From the NCBI GenBank assembly GCA_965116245.1, contig OZ220497.1, positions 434,001 through 498,000 on the forward strand: a stretch of 64,000 nt of DNA, given 5' to 3'. The notes beneath the pieces are model-generated. The model made no database searches, had not been told where the DNA came from, and worked only from the letters and a program-made list of their open reading frames with translations. The DNA comes from Poriferisodalis sp965116245. GTDB taxonomy: Bacteria; Actinomycetota; Acidimicrobiia; Acidimicrobiales; Poriferisodalaceae. The position numbers and the translations under genes are program-made. This document shows, in pieces, positions 55,226-62,087 of this stretch. The first letter of the stretch is position 1. Each line of letters begins with the position of its first letter.

Positions 55226-55483
55226 TCATCGGCTGGCCTTGCGGAAGTCGGCCGCCACGTCTTCCATCGTCCGGAACTGGACGCCATCGGCGGCCGTCAT
55301 GCGGTCAATGAGGCGCTCTAGCATCAGCATTCTGCTCCCTCGACCGATGCACTGGGGATGCAGGCACAGCACATAGACGCCTTCACCCAGCCGCTGGTGG
55401 AGGTAGTCGAACTCGTGACCGTCGTCGGCGATCCGCTGGCCTAGCTGCGGCCAAGTATCGATTGGGCGGCCAGAGTCAACCAA
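55226..55483 (-). pseudogene. C-terminal fragment of a polysaccharide deacetylase (NodB/PuuE-like)
   Basis: 85 codons from a TTG; the frame stays open a little further upstream without a usable start or family match. FDYLHQRLGEGVYVLCLHPQCIGRGSRMLMLERLIDRM resembles the C-terminal HPQ-x-IGR segment of polysaccharide deacetylases and allantoinase-like PuuE. The catalytic N-terminal domain (TFDD, HxxxH) is absent. The frame runs into the leader of paralogue 2 at about 55525, as if arrival of that unit removed the rest. Probably not functional. Confidence 0.6.
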
Positions 55484-55569
55484 GTGGACGGGAGCTGGCT
55501 GTCGTTCACCGGCACCCAGACTGCGCTCGTTTAAAATGATATGGAAATAGCTGAAAGGGTCTCTCTACT

Positions 55570-55595
55570 CTTGACTAGCGATAGCTCGAGTCAAG
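55570..55595 (+). promoter_or_regulatory. Hairpin overlapping the ribosome binding site of paralogue 2
   Basis: CTTGACT (55570-55576) pairs perfectly with AGTCAAG (55589-55595), 12-nt loop. The 3' arm covers the AAG of the AAGGAG site at 55593-55598, so folding could lower translation. Paralogues 1 and 3 lack this hairpin. Confidence 0.4.
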
Positions 55596-55604
55596 GAGAC
55601 CGTC

Positions 55605-56135
55605 ATGTCAGAACTCGATCGGACCCGGCTCTACAATTGGATGTGTGAACACGCTGACGAACGGCTCGCCGAGTACCTAATGGCCAGCCTGGCACCCGTG
55701 CCTATCGCAGACCTGGTAACGAATGACCACCTCACGGCCGAACTATCGCGCTTAGCGACCAAAGACGACCTCACAGCAGAGCTGTCGCGCTTCGTCACCA
55801 AGGACCACCTGACAGCCGAATTATCGCGGTTCGCCACCAAAGACGACCTCACGGCAGAGCTGTCGCGCTTCGTCACCAAAGACCACCTGACAGCCGAATT
55901 ATCGCGGTTCGCCACCAAAGACTACCTCGACACCGGCCTCTGCTCTTTGCAGACCGAGATGGCGACACAACGAGCCGAAGACCGAGCCGAGAGGGCTACG
56001 CAACGCGATGAAGACCGCGCCGAGAGGGCTGCACGACGAGACGAAGACCGCCGCGCCGCCCTACACCGCCACTACTGGCTGCTTGGCACCGTCGTCTCGG
56101 TGGGACTCTCCATCGGAGTGACGGTCTGGCTCTGA
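55605..56135 (+). CDS. Coiled-coil membrane protein, tandem paralogue 2
   Basis: 176 aa from ATG 55605; AAGGAG lies 6 nt upstream. Same N-terminal domain (MSELDRTRLYNWMCEHADER, 1-41). Five 13-residue repeats (42-106) alternate between HLTAELSRFATKD and DLTAELSRFVTKD forms. A shorter coiled coil (EDRAERATQRDEDRAERAA) and a C-terminal helix (LLGTVVSVGLSIGVTVWL) follow. Longer repeat block but shorter coil than its sisters. The 39-bp repeats are nearly identical at DNA level, so expansion is recent. Function unknown. Confidence 0.8.
   Translation: MSELDRTRLYNWMCEHADERLAEYLMASLAPVPIADLVTNDHLTAELSRLATKDDLTAELSRFVTKDHLTAELSRFATKDDLTAELSRFVTKDHLTAELSRFATKDYLDTGLCSLQTEMATQRAEDRAERATQRDEDRAERAARRDEDRRAALHRHYWLLGTVVSVGLSIGVTVWL
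55728..55922 (+). repeat. 39-bp tandem repeat, five copies
   Basis: Five in-frame 39-bp units (195 bp). Units alternate in sequence, so the apparent expansion unit is a 78-bp pair. Paralogue 3 has three units (56549-56665), paralogue 1 has one. Confidence 0.85.
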
Positions 56136-56246
56136 TCTGTCGGCATCGCTAGCTAGCGGTTACTCCATCCACACCGGCCATCCTGTCAACCCGCGTCCGC
56201 CGCTCGCGCCGCTTCTCAAGTCTGGCGCACATACCCGGAGACGCTG

Positions 56247-56327
56247 GCGCACCTCGCCAAGTCCGCGGGCACTCACACAAGCGCTTACGAACAACACGCG
56301 AAGCGTGTACACCGCTTCAGCAGCTAG
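56247..56327 (+). pseudogene. Relict 3' tail of an unknown gene, copy B
   Basis: 27 codons ending TAG. The peptide begins AHLAKSAGTHTS and ends KRVHRFSS, and aligns gap-free with copy A at 54346-54426. Here the frame stays open upstream through WRTYPETL for about 30 more codons but has no clear start. Remnant of the gene that once preceded the coiled-coil unit. Confidence 0.5.
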
Positions 56328-56425
56328 AGGCAACGCGCTGTGTGCAATCAATCATAAACATATGGACATTACCGAAAAGATATGTTTTGGTTGGACGATC
56401 GGCTGACCGCTTTCAGGAGATCTTC

Positions 56426-56953
56426 ATGTCAGAACTTGACCGGACCCGGCTCTACAATTGGATGTGTGATCACGCCGACGAACGGCTTGCCGAGTACCTA
56501 ATGGCCAGCCTGGCTCCCGTGCCCCTCTCGGACCTGGTCACCAAAGACCACCTGTCAGCCGAACTCTCACGCTTCGCCACCAAAGACGACCTCACAGCAG
56601 AACTGTCGCGCTTCGTCACCAAGGACCACCTGTCGGCCGAACTGTCGCGGTTCGCCACCAAAGACGACCTTGACGCTGGCCTGAACTCGTTGCGCACCGA
56701 GATGATGCAACAACGAGATCAAGATCGCGCGGCGATGGCAGCACAACGAGCTGAAGACCGTGCCGCGATGGCAGCGCAGAGAGACGAAGACCGCGCTGCG
56801 GTAGCAGCACAGTTCGCTGAGATGGCGGCACAGCGAGAGGAAGACCGCCGCGCCGCGCGGCATCGTCACTACTGGCTCGTTGGCATCGTCTTGTCGGCAT
56901 TGATCGCTCTGGCAGCACCCACCTGGACCGACGCCCTCAGCTTCATCACCTAA
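56426..56953 (+). CDS. Coiled-coil membrane protein, tandem paralogue 3
   Basis: 175 aa from ATG 56426; AGGAG lies 7 nt upstream. N-terminal domain MSELDRTRLYNWMCDHADER (1-41), three 13-residue repeats (42-80), then regular 11-residue coiled-coil units (QQRDQDRAAM, AAQRAEDRAAM, AAQRDEDRAAV), one heptad-like AAQFAEM and AAQREEDRRAA. A C-terminal hydrophobic helix (VGIVLSALIALAAPTW) ends it. Start context and leader match paralogues 1 and 2. Probably assembles into bundles at the membrane. Function unknown. Confidence 0.8.
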   Translation: MSELDRTRLYNWMCDHADERLAEYLMASLAPVPLSDLVTKDHLSAELSRFATKDDLTAELSRFVTKDHLSAELSRFATKDDLDAGLNSLRTEMMQQRDQDRAAMAAQRAEDRAAMAAQRDEDRAAVAAQFAEMAAQREEDRRAARHRHYWLVGIVLSALIALAAPTWTDALSFIT

Positions 56954-56967
56954 GGCCCTTGCACACA

Positions 56968-57909
56968 ATGACCGCAGGCGGGCCGGAGGCCGACAACGGC
57001 AGTGATGAGGAACCGCTGTCGTCACCAGTGGTGATCTACGACGAAATCGGCACGGTCGCCTACATCACCTTGAACAGACCCGAGCGGATGAACACTCTTA
57101 CCGAGAGTGTCATCGCCGGAGTAGCCAACGGCATCGACCGCGCGACAGCGTCCCGCGATATCCGCTCCATCGTGATCCGTGGCAACGGCCCGACGCTCAC
57201 AGCCGGATACGACCTCAACCCCGGCGCAAGCACCGCATCCGGCACCGACGAGGTGTACGAGGCGTGGACCAGCCCCTATCGCGCACCTGGCCCGAAACCT
57301 CGCGAGGGCGCCTGGGACCCGGTGCGAGATTGGCAGTTCATGGGCCACAACGTCAAACGGTTCATGAAAATCTGGGAATGCCCTAAGCCGGTGCTAGGGC
57401 AAATTCACGGTTGGGCTATCGGCGGCGCCACCGACATGATCTTGTGCTGCGACCTGCTTTTCATGGCCTCCGACGCGCACGTCGGCTACGCCCCATCGCG
57501 CATCTACGGCACCCCTACAACGATGATGTGGGTGTATCGGCTGGGCCTGGAACACGCCAAGCAGTTCCTATTGACCGGCGATTCCATTGATGCCGCCACC
57601 GCTCACCGCATCGGACTCGTCGCATACGTATACCCGCCCGACGAACTCGACGACCAGGTTGCGGCGTTCGCCCAGCGTCTTGCGCACATTCCTGCCAATC
57701 AGCTCGCACTCAACAAACTGCTCATCAACCAGGCCTACGAGAACATGGGCCTACGCACCAGTCAACTGCTGGGAACCTTCTTTGACGGCGTGACACGCCA
57801 CACCGAGGAGGCCTACCGCTGGGTGGAGGACTTCGAGACCAAGGGATTCCGCCAGGTCATCTCCGAGCGCGACGCGCCACACGGCGACTACGGCGAACGG
57901 CCACGATGA
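56968..57909 (+). CDS. Enoyl-CoA hydratase/isomerase family protein
   Basis: 313 aa from ATG 56968; a TTG at 56959 is an alternative. Crotonase motifs: LNRPERMNTLTESVIAGV, GPTLTAGYDLNPG (a substituted oxyanion segment), and IHGWAIGGATDMILCCDLLFMASDAHVGYAPSRIYGTP. Longer than usual, with a 30-residue acidic insert in the middle (TSPYRAPGPKPREGAWDP). It starts 14 bp after paralogue 3 and may be read through from it. Substrate unknown. Confidence 0.88.
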   Translation: MTAGGPEADNGSDEEPLSSPVVIYDEIGTVAYITLNRPERMNTLTESVIAGVANGIDRATASRDIRSIVIRGNGPTLTAGYDLNPGASTASGTDEVYEAWTSPYRAPGPKPREGAWDPVRDWQFMGHNVKRFMKIWECPKPVLGQIHGWAIGGATDMILCCDLLFMASDAHVGYAPSRIYGTPTTMMWVYRLGLEHAKQFLLTGDSIDAATAHRIGLVAYVYPPDELDDQVAAFAQRLAHIPANQLALNKLLINQAYENMGLRTSQLLGTFFDGVTRHTEEAYRWVEDFETKGFRQVISERDAPHGDYGERPR

Positions 57910-57947
57910 CACGAGACGGCACTATGCCGGACTCGCCTACACCCCGA

Positions 57948-58005
57948 GAGAGTTTCCACGCCCGTCGGGTAATCGAACGCCTACCTGGATGAGCTAGAAA
58001 CTCTC
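57948..58005. repeat. 9-bp inverted repeat downstream of the hydratase gene
   Basis: GAGAGTTTC (57948-57956) and GAAACTCTC (57997-58005), 40-bp spacer. Could be a weak hairpin; no T-run follows. Confidence 0.35.
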
Positions 58006-58071
58006 GCCACCCGCTCGCTTCGCACCTGCGATGGCGGGCTGCTGGCTATCCCTCCAATTTACGATAACCAG

Positions 58072-58100
58072 TTACAAATTATCATCAACTCAGATATTAT
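58072..58100 (+). promoter_or_regulatory. Strong sigma-70-like promoter of the fic gene
   Basis: TTACAA (58072-58077), 17-nt spacer, TATTAT (58095-58100), in an AT-rich island (58055-58135) unlike the rest of the window. Predicted start about 58107, giving a leader of about 28 nt. Confidence 0.6.
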
Positions 58101-58128
58101 TTGCTTCCAACCTAATAGTTTCTGAGTT
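58087..58128. promoter_or_regulatory. Perfect 8-bp inverted repeat across the fic promoter (candidate operator)
   Basis: AACTCAGA (58087-58094) abuts the -10 box and its exact reverse complement TCTGAGTT (58121-58128) ends 6 nt before the ATG. Binding of a repressor to both arms would block initiation. GATAA/TTATC arms at 58063-58083 form a second, weaker symmetry around the -35. Confidence 0.5.
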
Positions 58129-58134
58129 ACTGGC

Positions 58135-59283
58135 ATGTTGTTTGAAACTCCACAACTGGACGAGGCTGAGCGCGCAGTCGTAGCCGAAATTGATGAGCAG
58201 CGTCGTAAATTGCGCTACCGCCTGCGACAGCCACGCCGATGGCACGGCTCACTACGTCGGATGGCACGCGCTCGGGCCGTTCAGGGCTCCAACAGCATTG
58301 AGGGCCACCACGCATCGCTAGACGACGCTGTCGCGATCGGCGAAGGCGTCGAAGCCCTGGACTCAACGCAGGACACGCGCCGAGCACTTGCTGGCTACCG
58401 CGACGCCATGACCTACGTCGCGCAGTTGGCAGACGACCCGCAACCCAGCTACAGCGCGGACCTCCTACGAAGCCTGCACTTCATGATCATGAATCATGAC
58501 TTAGACGCACGACCAGGTCAGTGGCGGATAGGTGACATCTTCGTCCGGGACGAGGCGCAAGAGGTCGTCGTTTATCAAGGCCCCGAGGTTGACGAGGTGC
58601 CGCAGTTGATGAACGAGCTGGTCACCGCCCTAAATGACCCCGTCGGCGATGGCGGCGAGTCGGGGATCATCCGCGCTGCGATGGCGCATCTCAACCTCCT
58701 CATGATTCACCCCTTCCGCGACGGCAACGGACGCATGGCTCGTTGCCTGCAATCGCTGGTGCTGGCGCGAGAAGGTGTTGGCGATCCTGTATTCGGCTCG
58801 CTTGAGGAGTACCTAGGCGCGAACACTCAGGCCTACTACGACGTGCTCGCGACAGTCGGTGGTGGAAGGTGGCAGCCGAACCGAGATGCCCGGCCGTGGA
58901 TCCGGTTTGTACTCACAGCACATCTGCGTCAAGGCCGTATCGAACTACGTCGCCTACGCGAGACGATGCGACTCTGGGAAGAGCTAGAGCACATAGCCGC
59001 CGAACTCTCGTTGCCGGAGCGCTCCCTTGAAGCGCTCGCCATGGCAGCTAGCAGACTGCGAGTCAGAAACGCGACGTATCGCGCCATGACAGCGGACCAG
59101 ACAACGAAATTGAGTGAGGAGAGAGCCAGCCGAGATCTGCGCCGCCTCGCCGATGCTGGTCTGCTATTGCCCGAAGGCGAGAAGCGTGGGCGCTACTACC
59201 GGGCCGCACCGCGCCTGGCCGCGCTTCGTCAAGCCATCACTGCCGAACGCGACCCCGCAGAGCTAGCCAACCCATTCGAATAA
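58135..59283 (+). CDS. Class II Fic protein (probable AMP-transferase) with C-terminal winged helix
   Basis: 382 aa. The Fic motif is HPFRDGNGRMAR with His192. The inhibitory-helix motif (S/T)xxxE(G/N) is visible near the N-terminus as S52-N-S-I-E56-G, in the segment VQGSNSIEGHHASL, so it is class II with self-inhibition built in. The C-terminal ~90 residues (AAPRLAALRQ end, DLRRLADAGLLLPEGEKRGRYYRA) are a winged-helix-like domain seen in many bacterial Fic proteins. Predicted to transfer AMP to a protein hydroxyl. Isolated gene with its own strong promoter and palindrome; target unknown. It may regulate itself through the winged helix (inference). Confidence 0.9.
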   Translation: MLFETPQLDEAERAVVAEIDEQRRKLRYRLRQPRRWHGSLRRMARARAVQGSNSIEGHHASLDDAVAIGEGVEALDSTQDTRRALAGYRDAMTYVAQLADDPQPSYSADLLRSLHFMIMNHDLDARPGQWRIGDIFVRDEAQEVVVYQGPEVDEVPQLMNELVTALNDPVGDGGESGIIRAAMAHLNLLMIHPFRDGNGRMARCLQSLVLAREGVGDPVFGSLEEYLGANTQAYYDVLATVGGGRWQPNRDARPWIRFVLTAHLRQGRIELRRLRETMRLWEELEHIAAELSLPERSLEALAMAASRLRVRNATYRAMTADQTTKLSEERASRDLRRLADAGLLLPEGEKRGRYYRAAPRLAALRQAITAERDPAELANPFE

Positions 59284-59336
59284 CAGCGCAGCGAATAAAA
59301 TCCACGCGGCACCGGCGGTTAGCCACCAAAGCGGCG

Positions 59337-60107
59337 CTAACCGTCTTCGAGTGGTAACTCCCCGGAGATCTTGACGCATTCACCGCCGTCAATGTCCATG
59401 ACATGACCCGTCAGCCAAGTCGCACTGGCGGCCAGGAACAATGCTGCTTCACCAATGTCGGACGGTTCCCCAAGCCGTTTCATCGGCAACTGATCGGCGA
59501 TCAACTGGCCGCGCGGCCCATCCCAGAGCACCCGGGCAAAGTCTGTGCGGATAAGTCCGGGAGCGATGCAGTTCACGCGCACCTTCGGTCCCAGCTCCGC
59601 GGCGAGCTGACGGGTCATGTGCATGAGCGCGTCCTTGAACATGCAATAGACACCCAACGCTTCAGAGGTGTGGTGACCACCCACGGAGGCGATGTTGATA
59701 ACCGAGCCGCCGTGCTCGGACATCCACCGCTGCCACGCCGTTTGAGTCCACTGCAGCGGTGCCCGCAGGTTCACCTCGTAGGTCTTGTCAAGTCGCGGCA
59801 TGTCGCAATCGATCATCGGGCCCGCCCACGGGTTGGTCGCCGCGTTGTTCACCAAGATGTCCAACGATCCGTAGCGCTCGATGGTGCTGCCCATCACACG
59901 CTCAGCTTGATCTAGATGGCCGATATGCGCTGCTACGAAGTCGCACTCGCCGCCTATGTCCTCGACCGCGGCCTCGCACTTGTCAGCCTTGCGACTCGTG
60001 ATCATCACGTTCGCGCCCGCATCTGCGAAGGACTTGGCGATGCCCTTGCCGATACCAGCAGAGCCACCGGTTACGAGCGCTGTCTTGCCGTCCAGTCGCA
60101 ATTCCAT
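59337..60107 (-). CDS. Short-chain dehydrogenase/reductase
   Basis: 256 aa from ATG 60107 (MELRLDGKTALVTGGSAGIG), with AAGGGGA about 7 nt upstream. Nucleotide motif TGGSAGIGKGIA, NNAATNPWAG, and the active site Tyr in GVYCMFKDALMHM (YxxxK). C-terminal MDIDGGECVKISGELPL. Likely a lipid- or acyl-related reductase, as it sits next to an acyl-CoA dehydrogenase. Substrate unknown. Confidence 0.92.
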   Translation of the reverse strand: MELRLDGKTALVTGGSAGIGKGIAKSFADAGANVMITSRKADKCEAAVEDIGGECDFVAAHIGHLDQAERVMGSTIERYGSLDILVNNAATNPWAGPMIDCDMPRLDKTYEVNLRAPLQWTQTAWQRWMSEHGGSVINIASVGGHHTSEALGVYCMFKDALMHMTRQLAAELGPKVRVNCIAPGLIRTDFARVLWDGPRGQLIADQLPMKRLGEPSDIGEAALFLAASATWLTGHVMDIDGGECVKISGELPLEDG

Positions 60108-60188
60108 GAATAGTCCCCTTCGTGCGTTATGAGTGTCGGTAGCCAAAGCGCGTGCGAACAATGCATACGCAAGCCACGCAGTTCCGGT

Positions 60189-61439
60189 CTAGCTCTTCCC
60201 GATCTGATTCCACGGACCACCGTCGGCGCGTGGTTCCCGGGGCAACCCAAGCACCCGGTCGCCCACGATGTTGCGCTGCACTTCCGAAGTGCCCGCATAG
60301 ATCGTCCCCGGCCTAGCGCCCATGAACGTTTGCACCCACGCCAATGACGAGAACTCGGCACCCACAGCATCGGTATTGATGCCGTTCACCGAGGGGTTAC
60401 CAGTGGGTGCTGTGGCATCCATGCCCAGCAGATCCAGCGAGAACTCTGTGAGCCATTGGTGGTACTCGCTCCACAGCAGCTTGTGAAGCGAAGATTCCGG
60501 CCCAGGTGCCTTGCCTGCCAGCACGTTGGTGATATTGCGCTGGCCCATCCACTTCATGATCTCGACCTTCTCATGCGCCTTAGCAAGGTTCTGGCGCACT
60601 AGCGGATTGCTAGCAGCTCCCCGCTCAACAGCCACCGCGGTCACACGGTCAAGCTCGTCTCGGAAACGAAGCGCATCGGTCGTGGCGCCGTGGCCTCGCT
60701 CAAAGCCCAGCAGCACGTTCGCTACTCGCCAGCCATCGTTCACGTCGCCAACCACGTTCTCTTTGGCTGTCTTGGCGTCGGTGAAAAAGACCTCGTTGAA
60801 GTCGTGCCGGTTGTTGATGTTGATGATCGGGCGCATCTCAACGCCGGGCTGGTCCACGGGCACCAACAGGAACGAAATGCCCCGATGTTTAGCCTCGGTG
60901 GGGTTGGTGCGGCAGAGCACGAAAATCCAGTTGGCGGTGTGGCCGCTGGAGGTCCAGATCTTTTGGCCGTTGATTACCCACTCATCGCCGTCCAGCACCG
61001 CACGCGTGCCCAAGTTGGCGAGATCCGAGCCGCTGTCGGGTTCGCTGTAACCCTGGCACCAACGATGCTCACCCGAGATGATCTTGGGCAAGAAGTGTCG
61101 CTTTTGCTCGTCGGTGCCGCACTCAATGATGGCGTTGCCCACCATCGTGATGCTGAAGCCGTCGTTGCCGCCACCTACCGGGACTCCCGCTCTTGCGAAC
61201 TCCTCCGCCAGCACAACGCGCTCAACCTCGCTGAGCCCAGCACCGCCGTACTCGACGGGCCACGACACTGCGAGCATCTGGTTCTCCGACAGCAGTGCTC
61301 GCCATTCCTCGGTGAACTGTTCCCGAGCCTCCTCGTCAAGCGAGCCCATGCCAGCCCAGTTGGACGGCAGATGCTCAGCCAAGAAGGCCTGAGTCTTCTC
61401 GCGGTAGTCCTCGGCCTCTTCGGTGTAGGTGGGATCCAT
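60189..61439 (-). CDS. Acyl-CoA dehydrogenase
   Basis: 416 aa from ATG 61439, preferred over GTG 61484 because AGGAG sits 9-10 nt upstream. Flavin fold: WCQGYSEPDSGSDLANLGTRAVLDGDEWVINGQKIWTSSGHTANW is the substrate-binding signature, and RPGTIYAGTSEVQRNIVGDRVLGLPRE is the C-terminal motif. The catalytic base is usually a Glu near the end, not certain here. Oxidises acyl-CoA to enoyl-CoA. It is followed by the SDR and preceded by the thioesterase, likely one operon. Confidence 0.93.
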   Translation of the reverse strand: MDPTYTEEAEDYREKTQAFLAEHLPSNWAGMGSLDEEAREQFTEEWRALLSENQMLAVSWPVEYGGAGLSEVERVVLAEEFARAGVPVGGGNDGFSITMVGNAIIECGTDEQKRHFLPKIISGEHRWCQGYSEPDSGSDLANLGTRAVLDGDEWVINGQKIWTSSGHTANWIFVLCRTNPTEAKHRGISFLLVPVDQPGVEMRPIININNRHDFNEVFFTDAKTAKENVVGDVNDGWRVANVLLGFERGHGATTDALRFRDELDRVTAVAVERGAASNPLVRQNLAKAHEKVEIMKWMGQRNITNVLAGKAPGPESSLHKLLWSEYHQWLTEFSLDLLGMDATAPTGNPSVNGINTDAVGAEFSSLAWVQTFMGARPGTIYAGTSEVQRNIVGDRVLGLPREPRADGGPWNQIGKS

Positions 61440-61533
61440 TGGTTCGCTCTCCTGCTTTGAATCAAGCTCAGATGAGTCTGCCACGCGACCAACCTCGCTC
61501 GCATAGGGTGCGCAGCGGGCACCCGTTAGTTGA

Positions 61534-61953
61534 CTAGCTGGGGGCGAGTGCGTCGAACTTGTTCATCAGACCTGGCGGTGGTCGCCTGGGTCTGCCGTTG
61601 TTGTCGCAGATCGCGGCGGTCAAATGTGCCTCCACCAAGACTGTGTCCTCACCGTTGTCGCTCACACGCAGGATTCGCTGTTGCCAGCGCGTGCTCGCGC
61701 GACGACGTTCAACTAGCTCAGTCTCAATTCGCAGTGTGTCCCGTGCGGTCGCGGGCTGACGGAAGCGGACTTCAAGGTGAGTCACCAAAATCTGCACGTT
61801 CTGGTCTGACAAGTCCGGCAACGCGAGATCGGCCGATTCCAGTGCCAGGCAGCGAGCAGCTTCGAAATACGACACGTAGACCGCGTGATTTACGTGGTTG
61901 TAGGGGTCTAGCTCTCCGAAACGAGGCACAAGCTGAGTCGCGTGAGTTGCCAT
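61534..61953 (-). CDS. Acyl-CoA thioesterase, hotdog fold (4HBT type)
   Basis: 139 aa. VPRFGELDPYNHVNHAVYVSYFEAARCLAL is the 4-hydroxybenzoyl-CoA thioesterase-type active-site segment with Asp and His (DxxxHVNH). Cleaves acyl-CoA to free acid and CoA. It lies 50 bp upstream of the acyl-CoA dehydrogenase. TAACGT 7 nt before the ATG is a candidate leaderless -10. Confidence 0.9.
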   Translation of the reverse strand: MATHATQLVPRFGELDPYNHVNHAVYVSYFEAARCLALESADLALPDLSDQNVQILVTHLEVRFRQPATARDTLRIETELVERRRASTRWQQRILRVSDNGEDTVLVEAHLTAAICDNNGRPRRPPPGLMNKFDALAPS

Positions 61954-61960
61954 GGGTGCA

Positions 61961-61966
61961 ACGTTA
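61961..61966 (-). promoter_or_regulatory. Candidate -10 box, thioesterase gene
   Basis: TAACGT on the minus strand, 7 nt before ATG 61953. Confidence 0.4.
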
Positions 61967-62073
61967 CGGCGGACCGATGGCTGCCGTCTGTCGGACTGAA
62001 CAACAGCGACCAGCTCCGCCGCCGCCCCCCCTTGGCCTCGAGGCTCAACTCGGGTGCCAAGGACCGCTACCCC

Positions 62074-62079
62074 TAGCGT
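62074..62079 (+). promoter_or_regulatory. Candidate -10 box, Ppx/GppA gene
   Basis: TAGCGT, 8 nt before GTG 62088. Confidence 0.4.
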
Positions 62080-62087
62080 TATGGCAC

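Noticed and set aside
61530..62087. 186-codon N-terminal extension of the Ppx/GppA frame
   Set aside because: It covers the thioesterase gene on the other strand, has no similarity to the family, and the canonical N-terminus starts at GTG 62088.
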